NCBI GenBank assembly: GCA_017134815.1
Contig: CP071032.1
Span: forward strand, 372,001-436,000
DNA: 64,000 bases
Direction: 5' to 3'
Origin: Lentisphaerota bacterium
GTDB taxonomy: Bacteria; Verrucomicrobiota; Lentisphaeria; Victivallales; Victivallaceae
In this document: one piece after another, positions 44,953 through 53,936 of the stretch
Position numbering within the stretch: position 1 is the stretch's first letter
How the letters are laid out: every line of letters starts with the position of its first letter
Notes under the pieces: model-generated
Databases searched by the model: none
The model's input: only the letters and a program-made list of their open reading frames with translations
What the model was told of the DNA's origin: nothing
Translations under genes and position numbers: made by a program

Positions 44953-45801
44953 TTAATTTCCTAAATGATCTGCAAAACTTTTTTCACGCCAGCGGAACCA
45001 GTAGATACCTGTGATGAAAGTCACAAATGAAACTGACAGTGAAACGTAAAATTCCCAGCCTGGAGCACTGCCATAAGAAAACAGAGTCCAGCGGATTCCT
45101 TCAATAACACCACTCATCGGGTTAAGCGCTATTATCAACCTGTATTGTTCAGGGATAATTGACGACGGGTAAAAAACTGGTGATGCAAAAAACCAGAACT
45201 GCATAAGGAAGGGTACCAGACACCTGACGTCGCGGTACTCGGTGTTCAGGGCAGAAAGCCAGAAACCGATTCCCATAGCGGATATGGTCATTAATATTAC
45301 AAAAAGCGGCAGGAATACAATTGTCCAGCTTGGAGCCTGACGATAATAGAGGAGCATTAAAGCAAGTATTATACAGCCGATAAAGAAATCAAATAAAGCA
45401 GACAGGCAGGCCGAAGCGGGCATCAGTATTCTTGGAAAGTAAATTTTATTAACCAGTCCGGCCTCTGCAACCAGACAGTTGCTGGTGGACTCAATTATTT
45501 TCGCAAATAGCTGCCATGGAATAAGGCCAACAAAAGCAAAAAGTTTGTAAGGACAGGTAATTGCCTGTTGAATGTTAGGAACGCTGGCAATTACCAGAGA
45601 AAAAATAAGCATCAGTAGAATGGGTTGAAAAACTACCCAGAGCAGGCCGAATATTGTTTGTTTATACTTGACCTTAATATCCCGTATGGTCAAATAAAGC
45701 AACAGCTCCCAGTAGTCATTCAGTTCCTTGAAGTTCAGAAACCTGAGTTTTCTTGAAGGTTCAATTACAGTTGTTCGTGTTTTTTTTTCTGCAAGCGACA
45801 T
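44953..45801 (-). CDS. wzm: Polysaccharide ABC exporter permease
   Basis: 282 residues, six predicted helices, ABC-2 type. N-terminal amphipathic region LLLYLTIRDIKVKYKQTIFG and FQPILLMLIFSLVIA are standard for Wzm/TagG/RfbA permeases; IIPEQYRLIIALNPMSGVIEGIRW is the C-terminal signature. It exports undecaprenyl-linked glycan with the adjacent Wzt. The ATG at 45801 is used; the TTG one codon before is rejected. Confidence 0.94.
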   Translation of the reverse strand: MSLAEKKTRTTVIEPSRKLRFLNFKELNDYWELLLYLTIRDIKVKYKQTIFGLLWVVFQPILLMLIFSLVIASVPNIQQAITCPYKLFAFVGLIPWQLFAKIIESTSNCLVAEAGLVNKIYFPRILMPASACLSALFDFFIGCIILALMLLYYRQAPSWTIVFLPLFVILMTISAMGIGFWLSALNTEYRDVRCLVPFLMQFWFFASPVFYPSSIIPEQYRLIIALNPMSGVIEGIRWTLFSYGSAPGWEFYVSLSVSFVTFITGIYWFRWREKSFADHLGN

Positions 45802-45923
45802 CAATCCGATCCCAAATAAATTACTCTTTAAAACTATATTCCCGGCAGGTATTCAAATCATTTTATTCTTTTGAGTACCTGCCGGAGCATTATCAACTAC
45901 CTATTATTTTACTTGCGGTTCGT

Positions 45924-47390
45924 TTATTCAGAGCAAATTTTTCTCTGCAGTCTAGTAGAAGTAATTTCTTCAATATGTTTTCTGACACGTTCACCGAATT
46001 TTTCCTCCAGCATTTCAAGATACACTGGATTACTGAAATATTCATGGAAAGCGTCATCTCTAAACTTCAACACCTGAGCTGCTGTCAGATTTTTGTTACA
46101 CAGCGGCAGAGTTTCATACGAATGTTGTGAAAAACCATGCCAGCATTCCGGCAGCGCCCATTTTTCTTCAACGGCAATGTTGTAGAGTTTTGAGCCCGGG
46201 TAAGCCATGGCTGAGTAGAAATTGGCAAATTCGCAGTTCAGCTCTTTAGCCATATCCAGAGTCTCACGCATGGTTTCAACAGTATCATCGGGAAGTCCAA
46301 AAATATAGTTGCCGATTACTCTGATTCCGGCATCCTGTATAGTCTTGACTATCTCCTTGACTTCTTTTACCCGCATGTTTTTCTGTGCGCCGTCACGAAC
46401 ATCCGGATTTGCAGACTCAATACCGAGAGCCAGCCAGTTAACCCCGGCCTGTTTCATGATCGCCAGGTTTTCAGGATGAACAGTGTCGACACGCGCGTAT
46501 GCCCAGATGTTGACATCATAACCGCGTTCAATAATACCTTTGCAGATGCTCATGTAATGATCTTTCTTCAAAACAAAAAGTTCATCTACAATTTTCAGAT
46601 TTTTAACCCCGTATTCATTTACCAGAAGGCCGATTTCATCGAGCACCCGTTCCGGGCTGCGGTAACGAATCGCTGGTTTATCAAAAGGTGCATTGATACA
46701 GCAGAATACGCAGCCGAAAGGACAGCCGAGACTGGTGTAAATCGCACCATATGGTTTACGATGTTCAATATCGTCAAAGCAGTGCCAGTTATGGGCACGG
46801 TATATGTGCATCGGCAACAGATCCCAGGCGCCAACCGGCAGATACTTGTCCAGATCCCTGATCATCGGGAAGCGCTCGGTATTTTTGATCTCACCATTTT
46901 CGCGCCACCAGAGACCTTTGATATCTTCATTGACAACGTTATTGTTTTTAAGCCCGCTCAGCAGAGCTTCGAGAGTAAGTATTGCTTCACCGTCAAGTAC
47001 ATAGTCAACGGCTTCCTCACGAATTGTCTGTTCGGGCAGGGCGGCAGGATGCAGTCCGCCCAGGGCGACTTTGAAACTGCCTGACTTGCTGAGTTCGCGA
47101 CAGATATTTCCGGCAACAGTCATATTCTGCGTCGATGCAGAGGGCTGAGAGCCATAAACAATCACTGCTGTCAGCAGCGGATTGAGTTCTTCGGTTCTGG
47201 CTGCGGTTTCAGCCGGGGTAAGGTTCTCTGCGTTGGAATCGATGATTGCAACTTTAAAACCTTTGTCCCGCAGGTAGGCAGCTATAACCGCGATCCAGAA
47301 CGGCGGTTCGATAGCGGCGACATCAATCCCCAGGGATTGAAAAACCTGCTTCCGGTCTCCCGGGTTAATTAATACAATATCATGTTTCAT
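45924..47390 (-). CDS. B12-binding radical SAM protein
   Basis: 488 residues. N-terminal cobalamin-binding Rossmann domain (~1-140, VALGGLHPAALPEQTIREE) and a radical SAM barrel with TSLGCPFGCVFC (Cys223, Cys227, Cys230), then GIESANPDVRDGAQKN and NYIFGLPDDT. Such enzymes methylate or rearrange unactivated carbons or phosphorus. Overlapping the transketolase gene by 4 nt inside a glycan operon, it may C-methylate or otherwise remodel a sugar. A ladderane/hopanoid- or Mg-porphyrin-type role is less likely here. Confidence 0.85.
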   Translation of the reverse strand: MKHDIVLINPGDRKQVFQSLGIDVAAIEPPFWIAVIAAYLRDKGFKVAIIDSNAENLTPAETAARTEELNPLLTAVIVYGSQPSASTQNMTVAGNICRELSKSGSFKVALGGLHPAALPEQTIREEAVDYVLDGEAILTLEALLSGLKNNNVVNEDIKGLWWRENGEIKNTERFPMIRDLDKYLPVGAWDLLPMHIYRAHNWHCFDDIEHRKPYGAIYTSLGCPFGCVFCCINAPFDKPAIRYRSPERVLDEIGLLVNEYGVKNLKIVDELFVLKKDHYMSICKGIIERGYDVNIWAYARVDTVHPENLAIMKQAGVNWLALGIESANPDVRDGAQKNMRVKEVKEIVKTIQDAGIRVIGNYIFGLPDDTVETMRETLDMAKELNCEFANFYSAMAYPGSKLYNIAVEEKWALPECWHGFSQHSYETLPLCNKNLTAAQVLKFRDDAFHEYFSNPVYLEMLEEKFGERVRKHIEEITSTRLQRKICSE

Positions 47391-48343
47391 TCAGAAAAGT
47401 GCTCCTTTATGCGATCGACGACATTTTCAGATTCTGCTTTGTAATTGGCCAGCAGCTGTCGTCTGTTTCCTAATTCAAATTTATAATTATCATCAAGGCC
47501 TACTGCCTCAAATCTGAAGTTCAGTTTATGATCATTAATCAAATTGAGCAGAAGAGAGTCCAATCCGCCTTTCCGGATAAATCCTTCTTCCATTGAGATC
47601 ACATACTCATAGTTTGCTAACTCATCAGCCAGACTTTTGAAATCAGGGTTTTTCAATTTGAAAATATCAATAACAGAAATATCTATACCTGCTGCCTGCA
47701 GCTTCTCTGCAGCTTCCAGCGCTTCCTGAGTCATGTAGCCTGTTGATACGATGCAGGCTTTGCTGCCATTAGACAAAACATTATAGCCTTTATCAGCAAA
47801 TTCGGTTGCCTCAGGGTAAACTGCCGGAGTAGGCTGGCTGTCAAAGCGAAGATATTTAATCCCCGGATTGTCTACTATGAAATCAACATAGGATCCAGCA
47901 GCAACCCAGTCCGCAGGGGACAATACCTCAACATTCGGCAATGTCCGCATGATTGAAATATCCTCAACAGAGTGATGGGTCGGACCGGAAACAACATAAC
48001 TGAAACCCGCGCCGACACCGATCAGGGTAACATTCATCTCTTTGACCTGCGACATCAGTGCCAGGTTAACTTTAACCTGTTCGTAACACCGCATGGTTAT
48101 AAATGGAGCAATGGCATAAGCGCATACCTTAAATCCCTCAAGCGCCAGACCTGCGGCGACATTGATAAGGTTTTGCTCCGCAATACCGACATTCAAAAAG
48201 CGGTCCGGAAATTTTTCGCGCAGAATGTCCAGCGTAGGCGCGCCGAAGTCAGCCGCCAGAAAAAATACTTTCGGATCGTGCTCCATTTTTTCAATGAGCC
48301 CGGCCAGAAAAACATCCCGCATTGGTTTTATATTGTTATTCAT
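47387..48343 (-). CDS. Transketolase C-terminal subunit (split transketolase)
   Basis: 318 residues: pyrimidine-binding and C-terminal domains of transketolase. The ThDP-activating glutamate is in NVGIAEQNLINVAAGLA, and FITMRCYEQVKVNL and the aromatic segment follow. It overlaps the N-terminal subunit gene by 4 nt, so a heteromeric enzyme is formed. Split transketolases occur in primary metabolism of some bacteria, but this one is embedded among nucleotide-sugar genes. Confidence 0.92.
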   Translation of the reverse strand: MNNNIKPMRDVFLAGLIEKMEHDPKVFFLAADFGAPTLDILREKFPDRFLNVGIAEQNLINVAAGLALEGFKVCAYAIAPFITMRCYEQVKVNLALMSQVKEMNVTLIGVGAGFSYVVSGPTHHSVEDISIMRTLPNVEVLSPADWVAAGSYVDFIVDNPGIKYLRFDSQPTPAVYPEATEFADKGYNVLSNGSKACIVSTGYMTQEALEAAEKLQAAGIDISVIDIFKLKNPDFKSLADELANYEYVISMEEGFIRKGGLDSLLLNLINDHKLNFRFEAVGLDDNYKFELGNRRQLLANYKAESENVVDRIKEHFSE

Positions 48344-49167
48344 GGCCTCTCCTCTTTTTCAAGCAGCTCATCAACATGTTCGGGCTTCAGTGATTTGATG
48401 TGGCATAAGCTGTCGTTTTCAAGGTGTCCGCCGCCTTTGCCTTTGACCGTATGGGCAATCAGGGCAATGGGGCCGCTGGAGTTGTCGTTACGGGCCGCTT
48501 CAAGATGCCGGTGAGCCTCTTCAATATTGTGACCGTCAAACTCCGCAACTTTCCAGTCAAATGCTCTGAATTTCTCGGCAAGAGATCCATGAGATATGAT
48601 GTTATCACAGAAATCAAGCATTGAAATTTTATTATGGTCAACTATCAAAGTCAGGTTATTCAATCCGTGGTGACCTGCAAACATCAAAGCTTCCCAGTTG
48701 GAACCTTCATACAGTTCACCGTCTCCAACCATCACAAAAACCTGTGAGGAGGATTTTTTGCGGTCAAGACCGACAGCCATTCCACAGGCTACTCCCAAGC
48801 CGTGGCCGAGAGAGCCGTTAACTGTTTCGTAACCGGGAATAACCGGGTCAGGAATACTGCCGAGAAAAGAGCCTGCCTGGCCGATTCTCATTAACTCTTC
48901 TTCAGGGAAGAAACCCAGATCTGCAAGAATCGGATAAAGAGATATAGAACCGTGCCCCTTACTGACTATAAAGCGGTCACGGCCTTCCCAGTCTGGGTCG
49001 GCCGGATCATATTTAAGGATGCCGCCATAATACATGGCGACTAAGATTTCTACGCATGACAGCGATGACGCTACACGGGTCTCAGGAGAGCGCTTATGCA
49101 GCATAAGCGTTTCCCGCCAGACATCCTGTGTTTTCTGTTCAAGAAGTTCTTTAAGCTTATTGTCCAT
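48340..49167 (-). CDS. Transketolase N-terminal subunit (split transketolase)
   Basis: 275 residues: diphosphate-binding domain. HKRSPETRVASSLSCVEILV, SKGHGSISLYPILADLG and the ThDP/metal motif GDGELYEGSNWEALMFAG ending in LTLIVDHNKISM are intact. With the next gene it would transfer a ketol (two-carbon) unit from a donor such as a ketose phosphate to an aldose or, in glycan loci, to a keto-sugar nucleotide. Two nt separate it from the SDR upstream. Confidence 0.92.
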   Translation of the reverse strand: MDNKLKELLEQKTQDVWRETLMLHKRSPETRVASSLSCVEILVAMYYGGILKYDPADPDWEGRDRFIVSKGHGSISLYPILADLGFFPEEELMRIGQAGSFLGSIPDPVIPGYETVNGSLGHGLGVACGMAVGLDRKKSSSQVFVMVGDGELYEGSNWEALMFAGHHGLNNLTLIVDHNKISMLDFCDNIISHGSLAEKFRAFDWKVAEFDGHNIEEAHRHLEAARNDNSSGPIALIAHTVKGKGGGHLENDSLCHIKSLKPEHVDELLEKEERP

Positions 49168-49169
49168 AA

Positions 49170-50105
49170 TTAAACATTGCTGTATTTGCTGTTATTCAAA
49201 ATTGTAAAAGCTTTTTTCAGCTCTTCAATACCCATATCGAGAGTATGAACAGGTTTGAAACCGGTAGCTTCAATCTTATCATTGGATACAATGTAGTCTC
49301 GCTTGTCAGGGTCTTCGCCCAGAGGCGCTTCCAGGTACATGAAGTTTGGAAGATGCTCTTTGATTTTTGCACAAAGCTCAAGCTTGGACATATTTGCTTC
49401 AGTCAGGCCCACATTGTAAGCTTCGCCTTTCATATCGGCAAAATTGTCCATAACATGCATGAAAGCACGGGCAACGTCACGAATATGTACGTAGTTGCGT
49501 TTGAAGTGACCCTCAAAAATTACAACAGTGCGGTCAACAATTGCACGGTGAACAAAGTCATTTACCAGCAGATCAATACGCATTCTGGGGCTGGCTCCGA
49601 AAACCGTTGCCAGACGCAGGCTGACAGTGTTTTCATGCTTGAAGGCGGCCTGTTCGGCTTCAACTTTTACCCGGCCATACAGAGAGATCGGGCGAAGTGG
49701 AGTTTCCTCCGTGCAGTATTTGCCTTTTTCACCTACGCCATACCCGCTGTTAGTGATAGGAATAACAATGCGCTGTTCCTTTTCAACAACTTCAACCAGA
49801 GTCTTAATAGCGTCTCTATTTACAGTTTCAGAAGCGATAATATCGCGATCACAAAGCGGAGCGCCAACCAGCGCGGCCAGCGGGAAAATATAATCTTTGC
49901 CTTCGACCAGTTTTTTCAACAGTTCACGGTCACGGCAGTCGCCGCGAACGATTTCAAAGTTTTCATCTGCACAGCATTCACAAAGAGAATTCTGCTGATA
50001 CATGAAATTATCAAGTACAGTTACCTTGTGACCTGCTTTAAGCAGTTCCGGTACAATTACTGAACCAAGAAATCCAGCTCCGCCAGTTACTAAAATATTT
50101 GCCAT
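49170..50105 (-). CDS. NAD-dependent sugar epimerase/dehydratase/reductase (extended SDR)
   Basis: 311 residues. NAD-binding MANILVTGGAGFLGSVIVPE, LAALVGAPLCDRD, and catalytic YGRVK (Tyr-x3-Lys) after NSGYGVGE. Extended SDRs of this kind epimerise, dehydrate or reduce nucleotide-bound sugars. Between the ColD-like dehydratase and the split transketolase it may reduce the 4-keto sugar or the branch carbonyl. Reaction not decidable from sequence. Confidence 0.88.
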   Translation of the reverse strand: MANILVTGGAGFLGSVIVPELLKAGHKVTVLDNFMYQQNSLCECCADENFEIVRGDCRDRELLKKLVEGKDYIFPLAALVGAPLCDRDIIASETVNRDAIKTLVEVVEKEQRIVIPITNSGYGVGEKGKYCTEETPLRPISLYGRVKVEAEQAAFKHENTVSLRLATVFGASPRMRIDLLVNDFVHRAIVDRTVVIFEGHFKRNYVHIRDVARAFMHVMDNFADMKGEAYNVGLTEANMSKLELCAKIKEHLPNFMYLEAPLGEDPDKRDYIVSNDKIEATGFKPVHTLDMGIEELKKAFTILNNSKYSNV

Positions 50106-50131
50106 GTTGTATTTTCCTGAATATTTATAAT

Positions 50132-51304
50132 TTAATTTACTGAGTTTAATATTTCACAAAGACTTTTGATTTTTTCTTTTTCAAGAGTCGGATAGTTGCC
50201 AATGTAGTAACCGAATGAATGGATGTGTTCCACTTCAGGATAATTTTCCCATTCACCGTGGGCAACAATATTCTTAAGGTAAGGCTGACGCAACTGGTTA
50301 CCGCCGCCAGCGCTGCCGCGTCTGAATTCAATTGCGTTTTCACGCATGGTTTCTTCAAGGCGGTCTCTGAATTTCAAATCAGGCTTCCTGATGACCAGCG
50401 CGAGAGCGTAGTTAACGCTGCCTTCCAGTTCAAAGTCAGTGTAGTATTTTTCTGAATCAAGGTTATCCAGGAAAAACTTGAAGTTATCAAAACGCTTCTG
50501 GTTGTTTGAGTCCAGGCGTTTCAGCTGGCTTCTTCCGAGTACTCCGCCAATTTCAGTGCCACGGCAGTTAAATGCCGGATAGGCAAAAATGAAGTCGGGG
50601 CTCAGCATCGGGTTTTCTTTATTGTACTGCTCTTTCATCTTTTCATTTGTCAGCTCGCGGGTCATGCCGTGAGAGCGCAGCATTCTGAGTATCTGATAGA
50701 ATTTTTCATCATTGGTGCAGATCATTCCACCCTCAATTGTGCTCATGTGATGAGCAAAGTAGAAGGAGAAGTTTGATGCCAGTCCAAAGCTGCCAAGGCG
50801 GCGTCCTTTGAAAGATGCACCGTGCGATTCACATACGTCTTCAATCAAAGCGATTCCGCGTTTTTCACACTCTTCGATCAGGCGATCGGTCAGGCAGTTG
50901 AAACCCTGAACATAGGTGAGGAATACCGCTTTTGTCTTATCGGTAAATTTTTCAATGATTTTCTCATCATCCATCCCCAGGTGGCGTGGATTGATATCTA
51001 CAAAAACCGGTTTGAAACCGTTCCAGAGAACAGATGAAATATCTGATACCCAGGTCAACGGAGGCACAATAACTTCGCCTTCACCATAAGTGTGTTTGAG
51101 CGCAGCCATAGTCATAAGATTGGCTGAGGCTCCTGAGTTTACGTAAAGACTGTATTTTACGCCAAGCCACTCTGACCATTCTTCTTCAAAAGCTTTGACG
51201 TTCCCTGCTTGCGTAAGTCTAGGCATTCCCTCGAGAAACTCAATGAGGGTATCCAGGTCCTCTCTTGTAATATTATCTGCCATCAGCGGCAAACTAAAAG
51301 ACAT
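50132..51304 (-). CDS. ColD/RfbH-like PLP-dependent nucleotide-sugar 3-dehydratase
   Basis: 390 residues, DegT/DnrJ/EryC1 fold. The lysine that normally binds PLP is replaced by His186 in SFYFAHHMSTIEGG, the hallmark of 3-dehydratases (ColD, E1/RfbH) that remove the C3 hydroxyl instead of transaminating. The four-cysteine [2Fe-2S] cluster expected in E1 is not visible, and length matches ColD (388), so a ColD-type reaction on a (GDP-)4-keto-6-deoxysugar is favoured. It sits just after hddA in the glycan operon. Confidence 0.88.
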   Translation of the reverse strand: MSFSLPLMADNITREDLDTLIEFLEGMPRLTQAGNVKAFEEEWSEWLGVKYSLYVNSGASANLMTMAALKHTYGEGEVIVPPLTWVSDISSVLWNGFKPVFVDINPRHLGMDDEKIIEKFTDKTKAVFLTYVQGFNCLTDRLIEECEKRGIALIEDVCESHGASFKGRRLGSFGLASNFSFYFAHHMSTIEGGMICTNDEKFYQILRMLRSHGMTRELTNEKMKEQYNKENPMLSPDFIFAYPAFNCRGTEIGGVLGRSQLKRLDSNNQKRFDNFKFFLDNLDSEKYYTDFELEGSVNYALALVIRKPDLKFRDRLEETMRENAIEFRRGSAGGGNQLRQPYLKNIVAHGEWENYPEVEHIHSFGYYIGNYPTLEKEKIKSLCEILNSVN

Positions 51305-51331
51305 AACTCATACTCCAAAATTTTATATTTA

Positions 51332-52345
51332 TTAATTAATAAAGTCTACTTTACCTTCGTGGATAGGCTGGTACACAATTACCTTTGAGCCTTCGTATTC
51401 AAAACAGAATGGAACGTGAAGGTATTTATTAAGAGCTCTTTTGACAGCTGGCTGTTTATCTTCCGGTACGTAGAACAGCACAAATCCACCACCTCCGGCA
51501 CCAAGTATTTTGCCACCGACAGCTCCAGCTTTGCGAGCTTTTTCATAGATATCATTTATTTCAGAATTCGAAACACGGTTAGACAGGGATTTTTTGAAAA
51601 GCCAGGTGTCATGCAGAAGTTCACCAAACTGGTCAAGAGGGTCATCACTGCATAAGAGGTCAGCAGCCGTATCGACCAGATTTTTCATCTTGTCCAGCAC
51701 TTCAATATTTCTGGAAGTATTTTTTACCTGTTCTTCTGCGATGTCGGAAGAGAATCTTGAAATTCCGGTAAAAAACAGCATCAGATTTTTTTCAAGCTGT
51801 ACTTTGCGTTTTTCGCGTATAAGCATGGGCTGTACAGATATCTGGCCGTTCTGCTTGAACTCAATAGTATTAAAGCCGCCGTAAGCCGCAAAAGTCTGAT
51901 CTTGAGAACCGACATTTTCCTTTATGACTTCCTGTTCAATGTAGATGGCCTTTTGAGTCAGGTCACTTGCGGAGATGCGTTTTCCCTCAAGAGCCAGCAT
52001 GCCTTTAAGGAGCCCGGCTGTAAATGCTGAGCTTGAACCCATACCGCTGCGGGCAGGAATATCCCCGTCATGATGAACAGATACCCCATAACCAGGGTTC
52101 ATGTAACGTAAAATTTCACGCACCGCCGGGTGCTCGATTTCATCAATTGTGCGTACATTCTCCTGCTGAGAATAAACAACTCGATGTTTGTGGCTGAAAA
52201 AGGGGGGCAGCTTACGTACATTCAGATAACAATATCTATCGATCGCGGTACCCAATACCTTTCCACCATGCTGCAAATAATAATCCGGATAATCAGTTCC
52301 GCCTCCAAAAAAGGAAATCCGGTGCGGAGTTCTTGTAATGATCAT
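51332..52345 (-). CDS. hddA: D-glycero-alpha-D-manno-heptose 7-phosphate kinase-like GHMP kinase
   Basis: 337 residues. GHMP fold: RTPHRISFFGGGTDYPDYY at the N-terminus, phosphate loop PARSGMGSSSAFTAGLLKG, and C-terminal GAVGGKILGAGGGGFVLFY. This pattern fits HddA, which phosphorylates C1 of heptose 7-phosphate on the way to GDP-heptose. First gene of the minus-strand glycan operon; its partner nucleotidyltransferase is at 40629-41321, about 10 kb away on the other strand. gmhA and gmhB are not in the window. Confidence 0.87.
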   Translation of the reverse strand: MIITRTPHRISFFGGGTDYPDYYLQHGGKVLGTAIDRYCYLNVRKLPPFFSHKHRVVYSQQENVRTIDEIEHPAVREILRYMNPGYGVSVHHDGDIPARSGMGSSSAFTAGLLKGMLALEGKRISASDLTQKAIYIEQEVIKENVGSQDQTFAAYGGFNTIEFKQNGQISVQPMLIREKRKVQLEKNLMLFFTGISRFSSDIAEEQVKNTSRNIEVLDKMKNLVDTAADLLCSDDPLDQFGELLHDTWLFKKSLSNRVSNSEINDIYEKARKAGAVGGKILGAGGGGFVLFYVPEDKQPAVKRALNKYLHVPFCFEYEGSKVIVYQPIHEGKVDFIN

Positions 52346-52932
52346 AATTTAAAAATACTACCCTAATATTTTACACAATTTATCAGGCAAATATAGTTGC
52401 TGTTTTGATGTTTGCAAGTAAATCTTCTAATATATTTTTGTGAGTAAATCCTCTAATATATTTTTGTGAGTAAATATAGTGACAATTTTTGCGTTTTTGA
52501 AAAGCAATTCTGTTAATTGCAGTCTCTGTTATTTTTAGAAATTGTCAGCATACATTTAACTCTTTGCCTGCTAATGCAATGTCTAAAATTATGATTTTGA
52601 TGGAAGGTCTGCTTTTTTAATAGAAACTGGCATAGCTTTTAGGAATGCTGATAATTAAGATCTGCTTTGCTTTTATTGAGCTTGGTTTATTCATTAAATT
52701 TAGTCAAATAAAGATAAGAACTCAAATATTTTTTAGTAATCAGGGTGCTGATGCAAGAAAATAGCGAAAAAAAAACAGGTTTAAAGGCTGTGAAATAAAA
52801 ATTTTTAAACAGTTAAGTCAATGCTTTTTTTATGAAATAGATTTTCAAAAGCATCGAATATTGAGAGCATCGCAAAGGCCGGGGTAGTCTGAATATCCGC
52901 CCCGGATGTATGATGCCAATGTATAAGTTCTT
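52346..52932. other. 587-bp AT-rich region between hddA and rfaE2
   Basis: No gene seen. It holds the tandem repeat at 52417-52476 and, near its right end, a CCGGGG/CCCCGG hairpin (about 52883-52909) just after the rfaE2 stop. It must include the promoter of the glycan operon, but no box stands out. Confidence 0.5.
52417..52476. repeat. 26-bp tandem repeat, 2.3 copies
   Basis: AGTAAATC-Y-TCTAATATATTTTTGTG occurs at 52417-52442 and 52443-52468 with one mismatch, and its first eight bases start a third copy at 52469. Located ~70-130 bp upstream of hddA. Confidence 0.8.
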
Positions 52933-53442
52933 TTAATCTTCAGCTTTGATTTTGCTTATAATATCACTGGTTGAAAAACCATCTATAAACGGTAAAAACT
53001 TAATATCTGCGCCTGCATCAAGCAGTGCCTGCTTTTCATCTTTGTCAATTGAATTAATGTCATAATCCCCGCCTTTTACGTAAATGTCAGGCCGCAGGGC
53101 ACGAAAAAGATCGTCACATCTTGGTGTGTTGAATGTGACAACGGCATCTACAGACTCCAAAGCGCAGAGCATGTAAGCGCGGCTGTATTCATCAATAACC
53201 GGCCTTGAGGAGCCTTTAAGTTTTTGCACAGATGCATCCGAGTTGATCAGTACAAGCATAGCATCGCCAAGAGCCCGGGCACGCATCATGTACTCGGCGT
53301 GTCCGCGGTGCAGCAAATCAAAACAGCCGTTGGTTATTACCAGGTCGAGCTGTTGTTCCTGCAGTTTTTTGCGCCAGGCGACAGCTTCTTCGAGAGTCAT
53401 TATGAGGTCTGCGGGGTTACGGTTCATGCCGGCAATGTTCAT
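52933..53442 (-). CDS. rfaE2: D-beta-D-heptose 1-phosphate adenylyltransferase-like protein (RfaE2 type)
   Basis: 169 residues, stand-alone nucleotidyltransferase domain. NGCFDLLHRGHAEYMMRAR carries the HxGH motif; PDIYVKGGDYDIN and the C-terminal FSTSDIISKI are characteristic of the HldE C-domain/RfaE2, which makes ADP-heptose for the LPS core. The kinase domain is absent, as expected for a split RfaE. The N-terminus has an alternative ATG at Met6. It is coupled to the dCMP deaminase gene (TAATG overlap). Confidence 0.88.
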   Translation of the reverse strand: MNIAGMNRNPADLIMTLEEAVAWRKKLQEQQLDLVITNGCFDLLHRGHAEYMMRARALGDAMLVLINSDASVQKLKGSSRPVIDEYSRAYMLCALESVDAVVTFNTPRCDDLFRALRPDIYVKGGDYDINSIDKDEKQALLDAGADIKFLPFIDGFSTSDIISKIKAED

Positions 53443-53936
53443 TATTCAGAAATTCCTGATTCAATTTTTTCCTGTTTTGAAAGTACCGGACGCACGAGAA
53501 TACCGGCTTCACGCAGCAGCTCCAGAGCCTGTTCGGCAATAGTGTACTGTTTATGATAAACAACTTCCTGAATTCCAGAGTTTATGATCATCTTAGCACA
53601 CAGCAGGCATGGACTGAAGGTGGTATAAAGAGTTGAATCCTTGACCGATATGCCATGATAGGCCGCCTGGACGATAGCATTCTCCTCTGCGTGACTGCAG
53701 ACACACATGCTCAGGTTGTGGCCTGATGGGGAGTCAGAGCTGCAACGCGAACAGCCGCCTTCATGGCAGTTCCTTATTCCCCTGGGAGTTCCATTGTAAC
53801 CGGTCGAAATTATCCGTTTATCTTTGACAATTACAGCGGCAACCTGGCGGCGACTGCAATTGGCGCGCGCTGCTACCACCATGGCAATGTTCATAAAATA
53901 GTTGTCCCAGTCAGGACGTTGAAGTTTTTCACTCAT
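53442..53936 (-). CDS. Deoxycytidylate (dCMP) deaminase
   Basis: 164 residues. Zinc-dependent deaminase: CSHAEENA (His82, catalytic Glu84) and SPCLLCAK (Cys110, Cys113), plus GYNGTPRGIRNC and an extra Cys-rich loop (GGCSRCSSD) found in ComEB-like enzymes. Converts dCMP to dUMP for thymidylate supply. First of a two-gene unit with rfaE2; the pairing is likely historical and not functional. Confidence 0.93.
   Translation of the reverse strand: MSEKLQRPDWDNYFMNIAMVVAARANCSRRQVAAVIVKDKRIISTGYNGTPRGIRNCHEGGCSRCSSDSPSGHNLSMCVCSHAEENAIVQAAYHGISVKDSTLYTTFSPCLLCAKMIINSGIQEVVYHKQYTIAEQALELLREAGILVRPVLSKQEKIESGISE

Noticed and set aside
46476..47084. Plus-strand 202-codon frame opposite the radical SAM gene
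   Set aside because: Shadow of a gene with intact catalytic motifs.
49245..50063. Long plus-strand frame (272 codons) opposite the SDR gene
   Set aside because: Antisense shadow of a clearly conserved NAD-dependent sugar enzyme; its translation has no domain.
50132..51304. E1/RfbH (CDP-sugar, [2Fe-2S]) assignment for the PLP dehydratase
   Set aside because: The C-x57-C-x-C-x7-C type cluster is not visible, while length and His motif match ColD.
52417..52476. CRISPR-like repeats
   Set aside because: The copies are directly adjacent with no spacers, only two full units, and no cas genes are present.
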